64,000 nucleotides of DNA from Archangium lipolyticum (GTDB lineage Bacteria > Myxococcota > Myxococcia > Myxococcales > Myxococcaceae), in NCBI RefSeq assembly GCF_024623785.1, contig NZ_JANKBZ010000018.1, forward strand, positions 148,944-212,943, read 5' to 3'. Each line of letters opens with the position of its first letter. Position 1 is the stretch's first letter. Below the pieces are notes generated by a model. That model was not told where the DNA came from, did not search any database, and saw nothing but the letters and a program-made list of their open reading frames with translations. This document shows, one piece after another, positions 52,595 through 61,724 of this stretch. The position numbers and the translations under genes are program-made.

Positions 52595-53917
52595 TCAGGG
52601 CCTCGCCTCCTGCTCGACCTGGGCCTGGGCCTGGGCCAGGCTGAACGAGAACGTCGAGCCCCTTCCCTCCTCGCTCTCGAACCAGATGCGGCCGCCGTGC
52701 TTCTGGATGATCTGCTCGCTCAGGTGCAGCCCGACGCCCATGCCCCCCCGGTCGGACGCGAGCCCGGCATGGGCGCGATAGAACCGCTCGAAGAGCTGGC
52801 CCTGCCGCTCCCGGGGAATGCCCATCCCATGGTCCCGGACCGACACCACCACCAGGGTGCCCTGGAGCGTGACCGACACCTCGATGTCTCCCCCTCCGGG
52901 CGAGTACTTGATGGCGTTGTCGAACAGATTCACCAACACCTGCTCGATCCGGTCCGGGTCCGCGTCCACGAACACGGAGCCCTCCTGATGGAGCACGAAG
53001 TGGTGCCCGGAGGAGACACCGCGCATCCGCTCGAGCACGTCCTCCACCAGCGCGCCCAGCTCGAAGCGCTGGCGCTGCAACGCGAGCCGGCCGAGCTGGA
53101 GCCGGGACACCTCGAGCAACTCCTGCACCAGATGGGTGAGCCGATCACTCTGACGGTTGAGGATCTGGAAGGCCCTGCCCTCCCGGGGCTCGTGCCCTCC
53201 CGGTGTCCAGCGATCGAGCAGCTGGGCATACCCCTTGATGGTGGTGATGGGCGTGCGCAGCTCGTGGGCGGCGATGGAGAGGAACTCGTCCCGCATCCGC
53301 TCCAGGCGCTTGAGCTCGGTCATGTCACGTATCACCACCACCGCCAGCTCCGGCGGCCGTCCCGTGCCCGAGAGGACCGGGGAGGCGGTCACACTGATGT
53401 GGAGCCGTTCTCCACTCGGGCGCTGAAGCTCGAGCGCCTCCTCGCGCACCGTCTCGCCTCTCAGGGCCCTGCAGCTGGGCAGCTCGTCACATGCCAGGGG
53501 CCTCCCATCCGGATGGCGGATATCGAGCAGTGTGAGCATCTGGCAGACGTCCTTGGGAAGCCTGTCCGGATGGAGTCCCAACAGCTTCAGCGTGGCCTGG
53601 TTCGCCTCCACGATCCGCCCCTGGGCGTCGACCAGGAAGAGCGCATCCGCCATGCTCTCCAGACTGGCCCGGTGGAGGGCCTCGGACCGGCGCAGGGCCG
53701 AGGTATCCCGCTGGATGAGCGCGTACAACAGGGCCGAGGTGGCGGCGACGAACAGCCAGCCCTTGAGGATCTCCACCAGGGTGAAGTGGCCGACGCTCCG
53801 CACCACCGCCGAGGCGAGCACGTCGGAGAACATGATCCACAGCGCGGCGACCAATGCGTAGAAGACCACCGGCCGCCAGACAGGGGGAGGCCAACCCGCT
53901 TTCCGCGCCGAGGGCAT
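52595..53917 (-). CDS. Membrane-bound sensor histidine kinase with PAS domain
   Basis: 440 residues. Two N-terminal membrane helices (VVFYALVAALWIMFSDVLAS and LVEILKGWLFVAATSALLYA), then a PAS domain (ADALFLVDAQGRIVEANQAT), then a PAC-like segment, an H-box FLSIAAHELRTPITTIKGYA with the phospho-accepting His, and an HATPase domain: VLVNLFDNAIKYSPGGG, DHGMGIPRE, RGGMGVGLHLSEQIIQKHGG. No receiver or regulator gene adjoins it, so the partner is elsewhere. ATG 53917 is chosen because the 53971 start adds residues that disagree with the family; no clear Shine-Dalgarno is seen. Confidence 0.85.
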   Translation of the reverse strand: MPSARKAGWPPPVWRPVVFYALVAALWIMFSDVLASAVVRSVGHFTLVEILKGWLFVAATSALLYALIQRDTSALRRSEALHRASLESMADALFLVDAQGRIVEANQATLKLLGLHPDRLPKDVCQMLTLLDIRHPDGRPLACDELPSCRALRGETVREEALELQRPSGERLHISVTASPVLSGTGRPPELAVVVIRDMTELKRLERMRDEFLSIAAHELRTPITTIKGYAQLLDRWTPGGHEPREGRAFQILNRQSDRLTHLVQELLEVSRLQLGRLALQRQRFELGALVEDVLERMRGVSSGHHFVLHQEGSVFVDADPDRIEQVLVNLFDNAIKYSPGGGDIEVSVTLQGTLVVVSVRDHGMGIPRERQGQLFERFYRAHAGLASDRGGMGVGLHLSEQIIQKHGGRIWFESEEGRGSTFSFSLAQAQAQVEQEARP

Positions 53918-54004
53918 GACTGAGTCAAACCTAAACGGGGTGTCCCCCCACGGTCGGGTGTGGAGGGACATCCGCCCACTGGGGATGCGAGCAGGCGAGA
54001 GGGC

Positions 54005-54883
54005 CTAGAACCTGCGCAGCGAGGACCAGGGGAAGGGCTGCCAGTAGGGCGTGGCCACCGTGTCGGCCTCAAGCGAGAACCAGGGGCCGTCCTCGCCCGG
54101 AGAGAGGACGTGGAAGTCCTGCGCCGGGATGAACCCCTGGCCGAGCAGCGCCACCCGCTCGCCCGCGGCGTTGCGCGCCACGTCCAGCACCAGCACGGCG
54201 TGCCCCGGGCTGCCACCCAGCACGAAGAAGTCCCCCGGCCGCACGTCCTCGCGCCCGGGCCGCTGCTTCTCGGTGGCCAGCGACAATGTCCCCGCGTAGG
54301 TGAAGACCAGGTCCAGGTACGCGCGGAACGAGGCACGCGAGCCATCCGTCGCCCCGCTCCTCACCCACGTCACCTTGGAACCCGACACGCGAGCGCGCTC
54401 TCCAGCCGCGTAGCGAGGCCAGGCGGCCAGGTGCCCGCTGGTGAAGCGATAGGCGATGCGCTCCTTCTGGCCCCGCGACCACTGCCACTCGGCATGCAGG
54501 CGGATGATGGAGTCCGCGCACTGCTGGAGGTTGGCCGTGCCCACGTCCAGCTCGGCCACCGCCGCGACGGAGGCATCATCCCCGGCGCGGAGCTCCTGGC
54601 CCCGGAAGTCGCGCACCGGCGTCCCCTCCGGACGCAACGGCAGGCCCCGCAGCCACGCGCCGAAGGACCCCTCCTCTACCGGCACCCGCATGTAGCCGGA
54701 TGGAGGAGCAATCGCCTCGCCCAGCGGACGGATGGAGCGCTCCGCGGACAGCCAGGGATAGCGGGCCCGTTCCTCCTTCGTAGGCGCGCGGGGCTCGGAG
54801 GGAGCCGCCAGCGCGCCTCCCGGGAGGACCAGGAGGGCGGCGAGCTTCACGAGCGCCAACAGCCGGTGGGGCGTCTTCCTCAT
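54005..54883 (-). CDS. DUF4846 family exported protein
   Basis: 292 residues with a signal peptide (MRKTPHRLLALVKLAALLVL). DUF4846 features: YPWLSAERSIRPLGEAIAPP, VPVEEGSFGAWLRGLPLRPE, LHAEWQWSRGQKERIAYRFT, and DFFVLGGSPGHAVLVLDVAR with a His in a GSPGHAV motif. Function is unknown; a periplasmic enzyme is possible. It begins eight bases after the phosphomevalonate kinase gene on the same strand, so it is likely the last gene of the mevalonate operon, although a functional link to isoprenoid synthesis is unproven. Confidence 0.8.
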   Translation of the reverse strand: MRKTPHRLLALVKLAALLVLPGGALAAPSEPRAPTKEERARYPWLSAERSIRPLGEAIAPPSGYMRVPVEEGSFGAWLRGLPLRPEGTPVRDFRGQELRAGDDASVAAVAELDVGTANLQQCADSIIRLHAEWQWSRGQKERIAYRFTSGHLAAWPRYAAGERARVSGSKVTWVRSGATDGSRASFRAYLDLVFTYAGTLSLATEKQRPGREDVRPGDFFVLGGSPGHAVLVLDVARNAAGERVALLGQGFIPAQDFHVLSPGEDGPWFSLEADTVATPYWQPFPWSSLRRF

Positions 54884-54891
54884 GCCTTGGC

Positions 54892-55971
54892 TCACTTCCA
54901 GGCGTCGAGCCACGAGCGCAGCCGTGCGTCCGGCTGGGCCTCGCCGCGTATGCCGGGCTCCACCTCGAGCTCCAGCGTGTGGAAGCCCCGCGAGCGGATG
55001 CCCTCGAGCAGTTCGGCGCGCTTCTCCGCGTCCTGGGCGAACAGGATGCACCCGTCTCCGCCTCCGGCGCCGGACTGCTTGCCCACGCACCCGTACGCCG
55101 AGGCCATGCCCAGCACCCGGCGCATCGGCTCGGTCTCCAGCGGGCCCAGCTCCTGGAGCAGCGCGTGCTGCTCGCGCACGGCCTCGGAGAAGGCGCGGAA
55201 GTCCCCGCCCCCGAGCCCCACTTCGATCTCATGCCCCAGCGCGTCCGAGCGCTCCACGAAGGCCCGGCGCCCCGCCTCTCCCATCTTCGCCTCCACCTGC
55301 GAGATGAGCACCCGCGTCGAGGCGCTCTCCCCGGTGAAGGCATACCCCAGGGACAGCTTGGGAGTCGGCAGCCGCCACACGTCCACCTGCGGGGCCGAGT
55401 CCAGCGCCGCGCGGTAACCACCGGCGCTCGACGCCTCGATGAGGCCGGACACCTCGTAGCGCCGGTAGCGCGCCACGCCACCCGCGTAGCTCGCGGCCAC
55501 GTCTCCTCCACTGCCCTTCCCGCCCTGCGCCGCCGCGTGGGAGACGAGCGCCACCTTCAGCGCGTCGAACTTCTCCTCCAGCACGAAGCGCACCGCGTCC
55601 GCCGCCAGCACCGTGGCGCACGCGCTGCCGCCCATACCCAGCTTCTTCCCATTGGGCCCCACCGCCGAGGGGGACACCGCCAGGTCGAAGCCCACGGACT
55701 CGCGCCCGTACAGCCGCAGCGCCTCGTCCAGCGTGCGCGCCACGAAGGAGAAGCCCGGGGGCACCTCGCGCTCCCACTTCACACCCCGAGGCGTCGTCCG
55801 TCCCGACAGCGTCCCCTCCTCCACGCACACGTGCACCTGGCTGTCCGAGCGCCGGCGCACCAGCGCCGACGTGCGCGGACCCACCGCCGCCACGCGTGAC
55901 ACGCCGCCCCACAGCACGGCGTACTCGCCGGACACGAACAGCTTCCCCGGGGCCGAGAGGGCGCGCTCCAT
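54892..55971 (-). CDS. Phosphomevalonate kinase
   Basis: 359 residues, GHMP kinase family. Phosphorylates 5-phosphomevalonate. It begins APGKLFVSGEYAVLWGG and has the ATP-binding loop LGMGGSACATVLAADA and a C-terminal GAGGGDGCILFA motif. Smaller family members are mevalonate kinases, but gene order (mvk-mvaD-pmk) and lack of a separate one make phosphomevalonate kinase the best call. ATG at 55971 shares one base with the mvaD stop (TGATG). Codon use is typical. Confidence 0.9.
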   Translation of the reverse strand: MERALSAPGKLFVSGEYAVLWGGVSRVAAVGPRTSALVRRRSDSQVHVCVEEGTLSGRTTPRGVKWEREVPPGFSFVARTLDEALRLYGRESVGFDLAVSPSAVGPNGKKLGMGGSACATVLAADAVRFVLEEKFDALKVALVSHAAAQGGKGSGGDVAASYAGGVARYRRYEVSGLIEASSAGGYRAALDSAPQVDVWRLPTPKLSLGYAFTGESASTRVLISQVEAKMGEAGRRAFVERSDALGHEIEVGLGGGDFRAFSEAVREQHALLQELGPLETEPMRRVLGMASAYGCVGKQSGAGGGDGCILFAQDAEKRAELLEGIRSRGFHTLELEVEPGIRGEAQPDARLRSWLDAWK

Positions 55972-56963
55972 CAGAAGAGGTGCTCCGTCAGCAGCTTCGC
56001 GTCACCGCCCGGCACGCACCGCACCACCTCGATGGCGCCGCACGCCCTGGCCACCGCCTCCGCCGCCACCTCGTTCGCCGCGTCCGTCAGGATGCAGGGG
56101 TTCGGCCCCGCGTCCAGCGTGAACCACACCGGCACGCCCTTCTTGCGCTGCTCGCGCAGCGAGTGGATGAGCTCCAGCGTCTTCGGCAGCAGGTAGCAGA
56201 GCGGCGGATCCGCCGCGAGCGACGTGGCATGCATCCGCCACGCGTTGCGCTCGCACAGCTCGCCCAGCGCCTGCAGATCCTTCCGGGCAATCAGGTCGCG
56301 CGCGCGCACCACCTCGGCCTCGGCGTCCTTCACCCACGCCGGGTAGTACGGGCTGGTCTCCACCGCGTTCTTCATGCCGTCGCGCGACTTCACTTCCTTC
56401 TCGTCGCGGTTGACGATGGCCACCACCATGCGCAGCTCCGGCCAGTGCTTCTCGTCGAAGCGCTGCACCGCGTAGCTGTCCGTGCCGTCCGGGCGCTCGC
56501 CGCGCATCCACTCGCAGAAGCCGCCCTGCACGCTGCGGCACGCCGAGCCACTGCCCATCCGGGACAGGATGCTCGCCGCCCTCGGGTCCGCGGGCAGCCC
56601 CGCCGCCGCGCGCGCCGCCACCGCCAGCGCCGCGAAGCCCGCCGCGCTGCTGGCCAGGCCCGCCGCCGCCGGGAAGTCCCCACGCGACACCATCCTCGCG
56701 GGGCCCAGCTTCGCGTCCTTCGCCTCGGCCCGCACCGCGTCCAGCACGCGCAGCACGCGGTCGCGCTCGCTGCCCTTGGCCACGTAGCCGTTGAGCTCCA
56801 CCTCATCGGCCGAGCCCACCCCGAAGGCCACCGTCGTCCGCACCGACAGCGGCGACAGCGTCATCGACAGGCTCGACTGGTGGGGGAGGATGAGCGCGTC
56901 ATCCCGCTTCCCCCAGTACTTCACCAGCGCGAGGTTCGGGTGCGCCAGGGCAGTGGACTTCAT
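55971..56963 (-). CDS. mvaD: Diphosphomevalonate decarboxylase
   Basis: 330 residues, the usual length. Converts diphosphomevalonate to isopentenyl diphosphate with ATP. Motifs: HPNLALVKYWGKRDDALILP at the N-terminus, GLASSAAGFAALAVAARAAA (ATP loop), GGFCEWM, and the C-terminal WFTLDAGPNPCILTD with the catalytic Asp region. The ATG overlaps the mevalonate kinase stop (ATGA). Acts in the cytoplasm. Confidence 0.95.
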   Translation of the reverse strand: MKSTALAHPNLALVKYWGKRDDALILPHQSSLSMTLSPLSVRTTVAFGVGSADEVELNGYVAKGSERDRVLRVLDAVRAEAKDAKLGPARMVSRGDFPAAAGLASSAAGFAALAVAARAAAGLPADPRAASILSRMGSGSACRSVQGGFCEWMRGERPDGTDSYAVQRFDEKHWPELRMVVAIVNRDEKEVKSRDGMKNAVETSPYYPAWVKDAEAEVVRARDLIARKDLQALGELCERNAWRMHATSLAADPPLCYLLPKTLELIHSLREQRKKGVPVWFTLDAGPNPCILTDAANEVAAEAVARACGAIEVVRCVPGGDAKLLTEHLF

Positions 56964-57907
56964 GCCGCCCCCCTCGTGCCCTCGGCACGCGGACCCGCCA
57001 GCTGGCTGTCGAAGCAGCGGATGCCCTGCCGCGTGAGCTCGTGCACCACCGGATCCGTGTCGTTGAACAGGCCGATGACGGCGCCACCGTCACCACCGGC
57101 TCCCGTCAGCTTGGCGCCCAGCGCGCCCATGTTGCGCAGCCGGTGCACCATGTCGTCCAGCCCCGGCGAGGACAGGCCCAGCGCCGCGAGCAGGCCGTGG
57201 TTGACGTTCATCACGTCCCCCAGCGCCTCCAGATCGCCCTCCTCCACCGCCTCGGCGCCCTCGGAGGCCAGCAGGCCGATCTCCCGGAAGATGCGCTGGT
57301 AACGCTCGGACCAGCGCTTCTGGCGCTCGCGCAGCGCGCCCACCGTCAGCTTCGTCGGGCTGCGCGCGCCCGCCATCACCACCACCAGCTTCAGCGGCCG
57401 GGGGCTCTCCACCACCTTGGCCCGGCCCTGCTCCGCGCCCGGCTTGCGGCGGTAGAGGATGAGCTGCTCCATGGCGCTCGTCGTGTGGTCCACCCCCGAC
57501 GGCGTGCCGTGGAACTCCTGCTCCATCTCCCACGCCACGGCCGCCACCTCGGACGCCGTCGTCTTGCGTCCCGCGGCCTGCAACAGCACCCGCGTGCACG
57601 CCACCGACAGCGCTCCCGAGCTGCCCAGCCCCATCGACAGCGGCAGATCCGTGTCGAACGACACCTTCACCCCGGGCTCACCGCACGCCGCCGTCGCCCG
57701 CGCGAAGGCCGCCTTCAGCACCTTGCGCTGCTCCGGCATCAGCGCGTCGGGGATCACCAGCTGGCACTTGTTCGAGGGCTCTCCGCGCGCCGTCACACCG
57801 CGCGACAGCGGACCCGCAAGCGCCGGGTAGCCGTACACGACGCTGTGCTCACCCAGAAGGATGACCTTGCCCGCGCCGAAGCCCACCAGAGTGTCGTTCG
57901 TATCCAT
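56960..57907 (-). CDS. mvk: Mevalonate kinase
   Basis: 315 residues, GHMP kinase. The first step after mevalonate: phosphorylates it using ATP. Motifs: GAGKVILLGEHSVVYGYPAL at the N-terminus, PLSMGLGSSGALSVACTRVL (ATP loop), and the C-terminal KLTGAGGDGGAVIGLF. A palindromic repeat pair (57938-58040) separates it from hmgR. The stop overlaps the mvaD start. Confidence 0.95.
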   Translation of the reverse strand: MDTNDTLVGFGAGKVILLGEHSVVYGYPALAGPLSRGVTARGEPSNKCQLVIPDALMPEQRKVLKAAFARATAACGEPGVKVSFDTDLPLSMGLGSSGALSVACTRVLLQAAGRKTTASEVAAVAWEMEQEFHGTPSGVDHTTSAMEQLILYRRKPGAEQGRAKVVESPRPLKLVVVMAGARSPTKLTVGALRERQKRWSERYQRIFREIGLLASEGAEAVEEGDLEALGDVMNVNHGLLAALGLSSPGLDDMVHRLRNMGALGAKLTGAGGDGGAVIGLFNDTDPVVHELTRQGIRCFDSQLAGPRAEGTRGAA

Positions 57908-57937
57908 GATGTCCTGTCATGGGCTGGCGGCAGGGAG

Positions 57938-57973
57938 ACCCTCACCCCAGCCCTCTCCCAGAGGGAGAGGGGG
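57938..57973 (-). repeat. Dispersed palindromic repeat, copy 6
   Basis: GACCCTCACCCCAGCC followed by CTCTCCCAGAGGGAGAGGG, between hmgR and mevalonate kinase, with a diverged partner 32 bases away. Confidence 0.9.
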
Positions 57974-58004
57974 CCTACACGGGTTCAACACCCGGACATC
58001 CCCC

Positions 58005-58040
58005 TCCCTCACCCTGGCCCTCTCCTGCTCGGAGAGGGAG
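58005..58040 (-). repeat. Dispersed palindromic repeat, copy 7 (diverged)
   Basis: CCCTCACCCTGGCC followed by CTCTCCTGCTCGGAGAGGG; same orientation as copy 6, with a changed loop that keeps the stem paired. Compensatory-looking change suggests the hairpin itself is maintained. Confidence 0.8.
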
Positions 58041-58044
58041 TGGT

Positions 58045-59373
58045 TCAGCCTTCGGTGCCCGTGGCGGCGCGGAAGTCTTCCTCCGACAGCGAGGCGATGA
58101 TCTCCCGGGCCTTCTCCACCTTCACGTGGCCCGCCGTCACCAGCAGGTCGGCGATCTTCTCCACCCAGTCGCCCCGCGCGCCCGCCGTCACCGCCACGCA
58201 CCGCGCGTGCAGCGCCATGTGGCCCTTCTGGATGCCGATGGAGCCCAGCGCCCGCACCGCCGCGAAGTTCTGCGCCAGACCCACCGCCGCGAACACCATG
58301 GACATCTCGCGCGCCGACTCCACGCGCAGCAGCTTCATGGCCACCTGCACGCCCGGGTGCACCTTGATGGGGCCCCCCACCGTGCCCAGCGACATGGGCA
58401 GCTCGATGCGGCCCACCAGGTGCTCCTCATCCACGTGCCACGTCGACAGCGGCCGGTACTGGCCATCCCGCGCGGCGAAGGCATGCGCGCCCGCCTCGAT
58501 GGCGCGCCAGTCCTGACCCGTGGCGATGGCCACCGAGTCGATGCCGTTCATGATGCCCTTGTTGTGCGTGGCCGCCCGGTACGGGTCCGCCAGGGCGAAG
58601 CGGCTCGCCTGGTAGATGCCCTCGGCGATGAGGTGGCCCGGCATGTCGAAGTCCGCCAGCGCCTCCACCGGAATCCGGCACGTGGCGCGCGCCAGCCGCC
58701 GGTCCGCCAGGTTGGAGAGGATGCGCAGGAACACCTTGCCGCCCGTGAGCTGCTCGATGAGCGGCGCCACGCCCTCTGCCATGGTGTTGATGAGGTTGGC
58801 CCCCATCGCCTCCTGCGTGTCGATGATCAGGTGCACGACGAGCAGCGGCTCGCCACGCGGGCCCTCGGGCGCCGGCAGCACGCGCACCTCGATGTCCTTG
58901 CAGCCACCACCGCGCTTCACCATCGACGGGTGGAAGCTGTTGGCCAGCGCCAGCAGGGCCTCCTTGGCCGCGAGGATCTTCTTCGTGGCCTCGGTGGGAT
59001 CCCCATACCGGGTGAGCTGCACCTGGCCGATCATGATGGGGTCATCCGCCTCGGCGCTGAAGCCGCCCGACTCGCGGACGATCTTCGAGGCGAAGGACAC
59101 CGCGGCCACCACCGACGGTTCCTCCACCGCCATGGGCACCAGGTAGTCGCGGCCGTTGACCTGCATGTTCAGTCCCAGCCCGAGCGGCAGGGAGAACGTG
59201 CCCACGGCGTTCTCGATCATCTGGTTGGCCAGGCCGGGCTGCAACGCGCTGATGCCCTGGAGCTGGGCCAGGTCCATCTCGTCCAGCTGCAGCATCTCGG
59301 CGAGCTTCTCGTGCCGAGCGACCATCGACAGCTTGTGGAAACCAGACAACCGGGACGTCAACGTTTCGGACAT
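58045..59373 (-). CDS. HMG-CoA reductase, class II type
   Basis: 442 residues, the length of bacterial class II enzymes, with no membrane part. Reduces HMG-CoA to mevalonate. Motifs: SGFHKLSMVARHEKLAEMLQ at the N-terminus, the catalytic Glu region AVEEPSVVAAVSFASKI, NTMAEGVAPLI, HNKGIMNGIDSVAIATGQDW with catalytic Lys and Asp, and the late His in AALH-like MALHARCVAVTAG. GAGAGG lies five bases before the ATG at 59373. Second gene of the mevalonate operon; a longer GTG start is possible. Confidence 0.93.
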   Translation of the reverse strand: MSETLTSRLSGFHKLSMVARHEKLAEMLQLDEMDLAQLQGISALQPGLANQMIENAVGTFSLPLGLGLNMQVNGRDYLVPMAVEEPSVVAAVSFASKIVRESGGFSAEADDPIMIGQVQLTRYGDPTEATKKILAAKEALLALANSFHPSMVKRGGGCKDIEVRVLPAPEGPRGEPLLVVHLIIDTQEAMGANLINTMAEGVAPLIEQLTGGKVFLRILSNLADRRLARATCRIPVEALADFDMPGHLIAEGIYQASRFALADPYRAATHNKGIMNGIDSVAIATGQDWRAIEAGAHAFAARDGQYRPLSTWHVDEEHLVGRIELPMSLGTVGGPIKVHPGVQVAMKLLRVESAREMSMVFAAVGLAQNFAAVRALGSIGIQKGHMALHARCVAVTAGARGDWVEKIADLLVTAGHVKVEKAREIIASLSEEDFRAATGTEG

Positions 59374-59417
59374 TATCCTCTCCACCGCGGACGGAACCTC
59401 GCCCGCGGGAATAATCC

Positions 59418-60503
59418 CTACAGTGCCGCGAGCCAGTCCTTCAACTGGCCCATGATGACCCGGGGTTTCTGGCGGAGCTCACCGCAGTTCCTGCTGCCGG
59501 TGAGCACGAGCGCCTGACGCAGCCCGGAGAGGATGATGGCAAGCGCCTGCTCGGCCCCTTCCAGTCCGCCCTCCTGCTGGGCTCGGAAGAGCGGCAGCGC
59601 CGTGCCGGCCACGTCCGCGCCCAGGGCGATCACCTTCGCCGCGTCCAACCCCGTGCGCAGCCCGCCCGAGGCCACCAGCCGGACGTCCGGGCCCACGGCC
59701 CGCCGCACGGAGGCGATGGCAGCGGCGGTGGGGATGCCCCAACTGGAGAACTCCGCGCCCACCTGGGCCTGCACGCCCGTGGCGCGCAACTGCTCCACCC
59801 GCACCCACGAGGTGCCGCCCAACCCCGACACGTCCAGGTTGCGCACGCCCAGCTCCACCAACCGGCGCGCCACCTCGGGCCCGATGCCGCACCCCGTCTC
59901 CTTCACCAGCAGGCGCGAGCCGAAGGCGCGCACCAGCCCCTCCACCACCTTGTAGCCACCGCGGAAGTCGCGATCGCCCTCGGGCTGGGTGAGCTCCTGG
60001 CCCGCGTTGAGGTGCAGCGCCATGCCGTCCGCGCCGATGTCCTCCGCCAGCCGCCTCACGCCGTCCACACCCATGCCCACCGCCTGGTACAGGCCGATGT
60101 TGCCCAGCAGGGGAATGGTGGGCGCCACCTGGCGCACCTGGAAGGTCTCCGTGAGCTGCGGGTTCTCCGCCATGGCCCGCTGACTGCCCACGCCGAAGGC
60201 CAGCCCGTGACGCTCGGCCAGCGTGGCCATGTCGCGGTTCACCGCCCCGGCCCGCTCGGTGCCACCCGTCATGCCGGTGATGAGCAGCGGGTAGCGCAGC
60301 CGCTTGCCCAGGAACTCCGTGGAGAGATCCACCTCGTCCACGGCCATCTCCGGCATCGCGCAGTGCACCAGCCGCACGTCCTCCAGCAACGTGCTGTTCC
60401 CTTGCGGCTCGACATCCCCGGTGGCGCAGAGATCCAGGTGGGCATCCTTGCGCTTCGCCGTCGCCTCCTCACCCCTGAGTCCCGCCTGACCTTTGGATGG
60501 CAT
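59418..60503 (-). CDS. fni: Isopentenyl-diphosphate delta-isomerase type 2
   Basis: 361 residues. FMN- and NADPH-dependent isomerase of isopentenyl and dimethylallyl diphosphate. Motifs: RKDAHLDLC at the N-terminus, PLLITGMTGGTERAGAVNRD, VGSQRA, the catalytic region MALHLNAGQELTQPEGDRDF, VKETGCGIGPE, and SGGLRTGLDAAKVIALGAD. The first gene of the operon by direction (promoter not identified), 45 bases ahead of hmgR. Confidence 0.93.
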   Translation of the reverse strand: MPSKGQAGLRGEEATAKRKDAHLDLCATGDVEPQGNSTLLEDVRLVHCAMPEMAVDEVDLSTEFLGKRLRYPLLITGMTGGTERAGAVNRDMATLAERHGLAFGVGSQRAMAENPQLTETFQVRQVAPTIPLLGNIGLYQAVGMGVDGVRRLAEDIGADGMALHLNAGQELTQPEGDRDFRGGYKVVEGLVRAFGSRLLVKETGCGIGPEVARRLVELGVRNLDVSGLGGTSWVRVEQLRATGVQAQVGAEFSSWGIPTAAAIASVRRAVGPDVRLVASGGLRTGLDAAKVIALGADVAGTALPLFRAQQEGGLEGAEQALAIILSGLRQALVLTGSRNCGELRQKPRVIMGQLKDWLAAL

Positions 60504-60657
60504 GTGTTCTAAAAAATTCCAATGACGTCGAGAGTGTCCGTTATCCGTGATTCCCTAGCAAGTGCCCCAGGCAGGCGCAAGCCACGCCTGTTCAACGGGC
60601 TCACACGGTGAGTCCGGGTAGACGGGTCGGAGGCCGGACGCCCTGAGCCCACCGCGT

Positions 60658-60679
60658 TTGACGCGCCCTGTCGCCTGCT
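60658..60679 (+). promoter_or_regulatory. Possible promoter of htpX (weak)
   Basis: TTGACG is followed after about 16 bases by TACGTT, only three of six in the -10. It lies 50-70 bases upstream of htpX. Tentative. Confidence 0.3.
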
Positions 60680-60730
60680 TACGTTTTTTCCGAGACCCCA
60701 AGAGAGGGAAAGGAAAGGCAAGGACACGTC

Positions 60731-61693
60731 ATGAGTGCTGGCGGGATGTATGGATCGTCGACGACCCGGGAGAATCCGGGCTTGCGCGGGAGCGGCTGGG
60801 GCCACCGGCTGAGCAACGCGCTGAAGACGACGGTGCTGCTGGCCGGGCTCACCGCGCTCCTGCTTCTGGTGGGCGAGCGCCTGGGCGGCCCTCAGGGGCT
60901 CGTCATCGCGGGCTTCTTCGTCATCGTGATGAACTTCGCCTCGTACTGGTTCAGCGACCGGATCGCCCTGGCCATGCACGGGGCCCAACCGCTGGAGTAC
61001 GCCGAGGCGCCGTGGCTGCACCAGATGGTGGAGCGGCTGGCGGCGCGCGCGGGCATGCCCAAGCCGAAGCTGTACCTGCTGCCCACCCGGACGCCCAACG
61101 CGTTCGCCACGGGCCGCAACCCGGAGCACGCCGCGGTGGCGGTGACGGCCGGCATCATGGACATCCTGGATCAGCGGGAGTTGGAGGGCGTACTGGCGCA
61201 CGAGCTGGGGCACGTGAAGAACCGTGACACCCTCATCGGCACGGTGGCGGCCACGCTGGCGGGCGTCATCAGCTACGCGGCGCAGATGCTCTTCTGGTTC
61301 GGCGGCTCCATGCTCAGCCGCGATGACGACGAGGACGGCCTCGGCCACATGCTCGGCAACCTGGGCGTGCTGCTGGTGGCGCCCATCGCCGCCACGCTGC
61401 TGCAACTGGCGGTGAGCCGCTCGCGCGAGTACGGCGCGGATGCCACCGGCGCGCAGCTGTGTGGAGACCCGGATGCCCTGGCGGACGCGCTGCTGAAGCT
61501 GGAGCGGGGCGCGGAGCTGATGCCCTATGACCGGGCGCCGGCCACCTCGCACCTCTTCATCGTCAACCCGCTGTCCGGCGGTGCGATCATGCACCTGTTC
61601 TCCACGCACCCGCCCATCCCCGAGCGGGTGCGCCGCCTGCGCGAGATGGGGGTCCGCTCGGGCTCGCGCGCCTGGCGCAGCGCCTGGGCGTAA
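60731..61693 (+). CDS. htpX: HtpX-type membrane metalloprotease (M48)
   Basis: 320 residues. Two N-terminal and two central hydrophobic segments flank the zinc-binding HELGH (157-161; DQRELEGVLAHELGHVKNRD). SREYGADATG supplies the third ligand. HtpX degrades damaged membrane proteins in the inner membrane. The N-terminal extension of about 25 residues (MSAGGMYGSSTTRENPG) is longer than in E. coli; AAGGAC precedes the ATG, and ATG 60746 is a second in-frame option. Divergent from the mevalonate operon. Confidence 0.93.
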   Translation: MSAGGMYGSSTTRENPGLRGSGWGHRLSNALKTTVLLAGLTALLLLVGERLGGPQGLVIAGFFVIVMNFASYWFSDRIALAMHGAQPLEYAEAPWLHQMVERLAARAGMPKPKLYLLPTRTPNAFATGRNPEHAAVAVTAGIMDILDQRELEGVLAHELGHVKNRDTLIGTVAATLAGVISYAAQMLFWFGGSMLSRDDDEDGLGHMLGNLGVLLVAPIAATLLQLAVSRSREYGADATGAQLCGDPDALADALLKLERGAELMPYDRAPATSHLFIVNPLSGGAIMHLFSTHPPIPERVRRLREMGVRSGSRAWRSAWA

Positions 61694-61724
61694 GGGCCGG
61701 GAGCCCCGCCCGCGGGTGGGGCTC

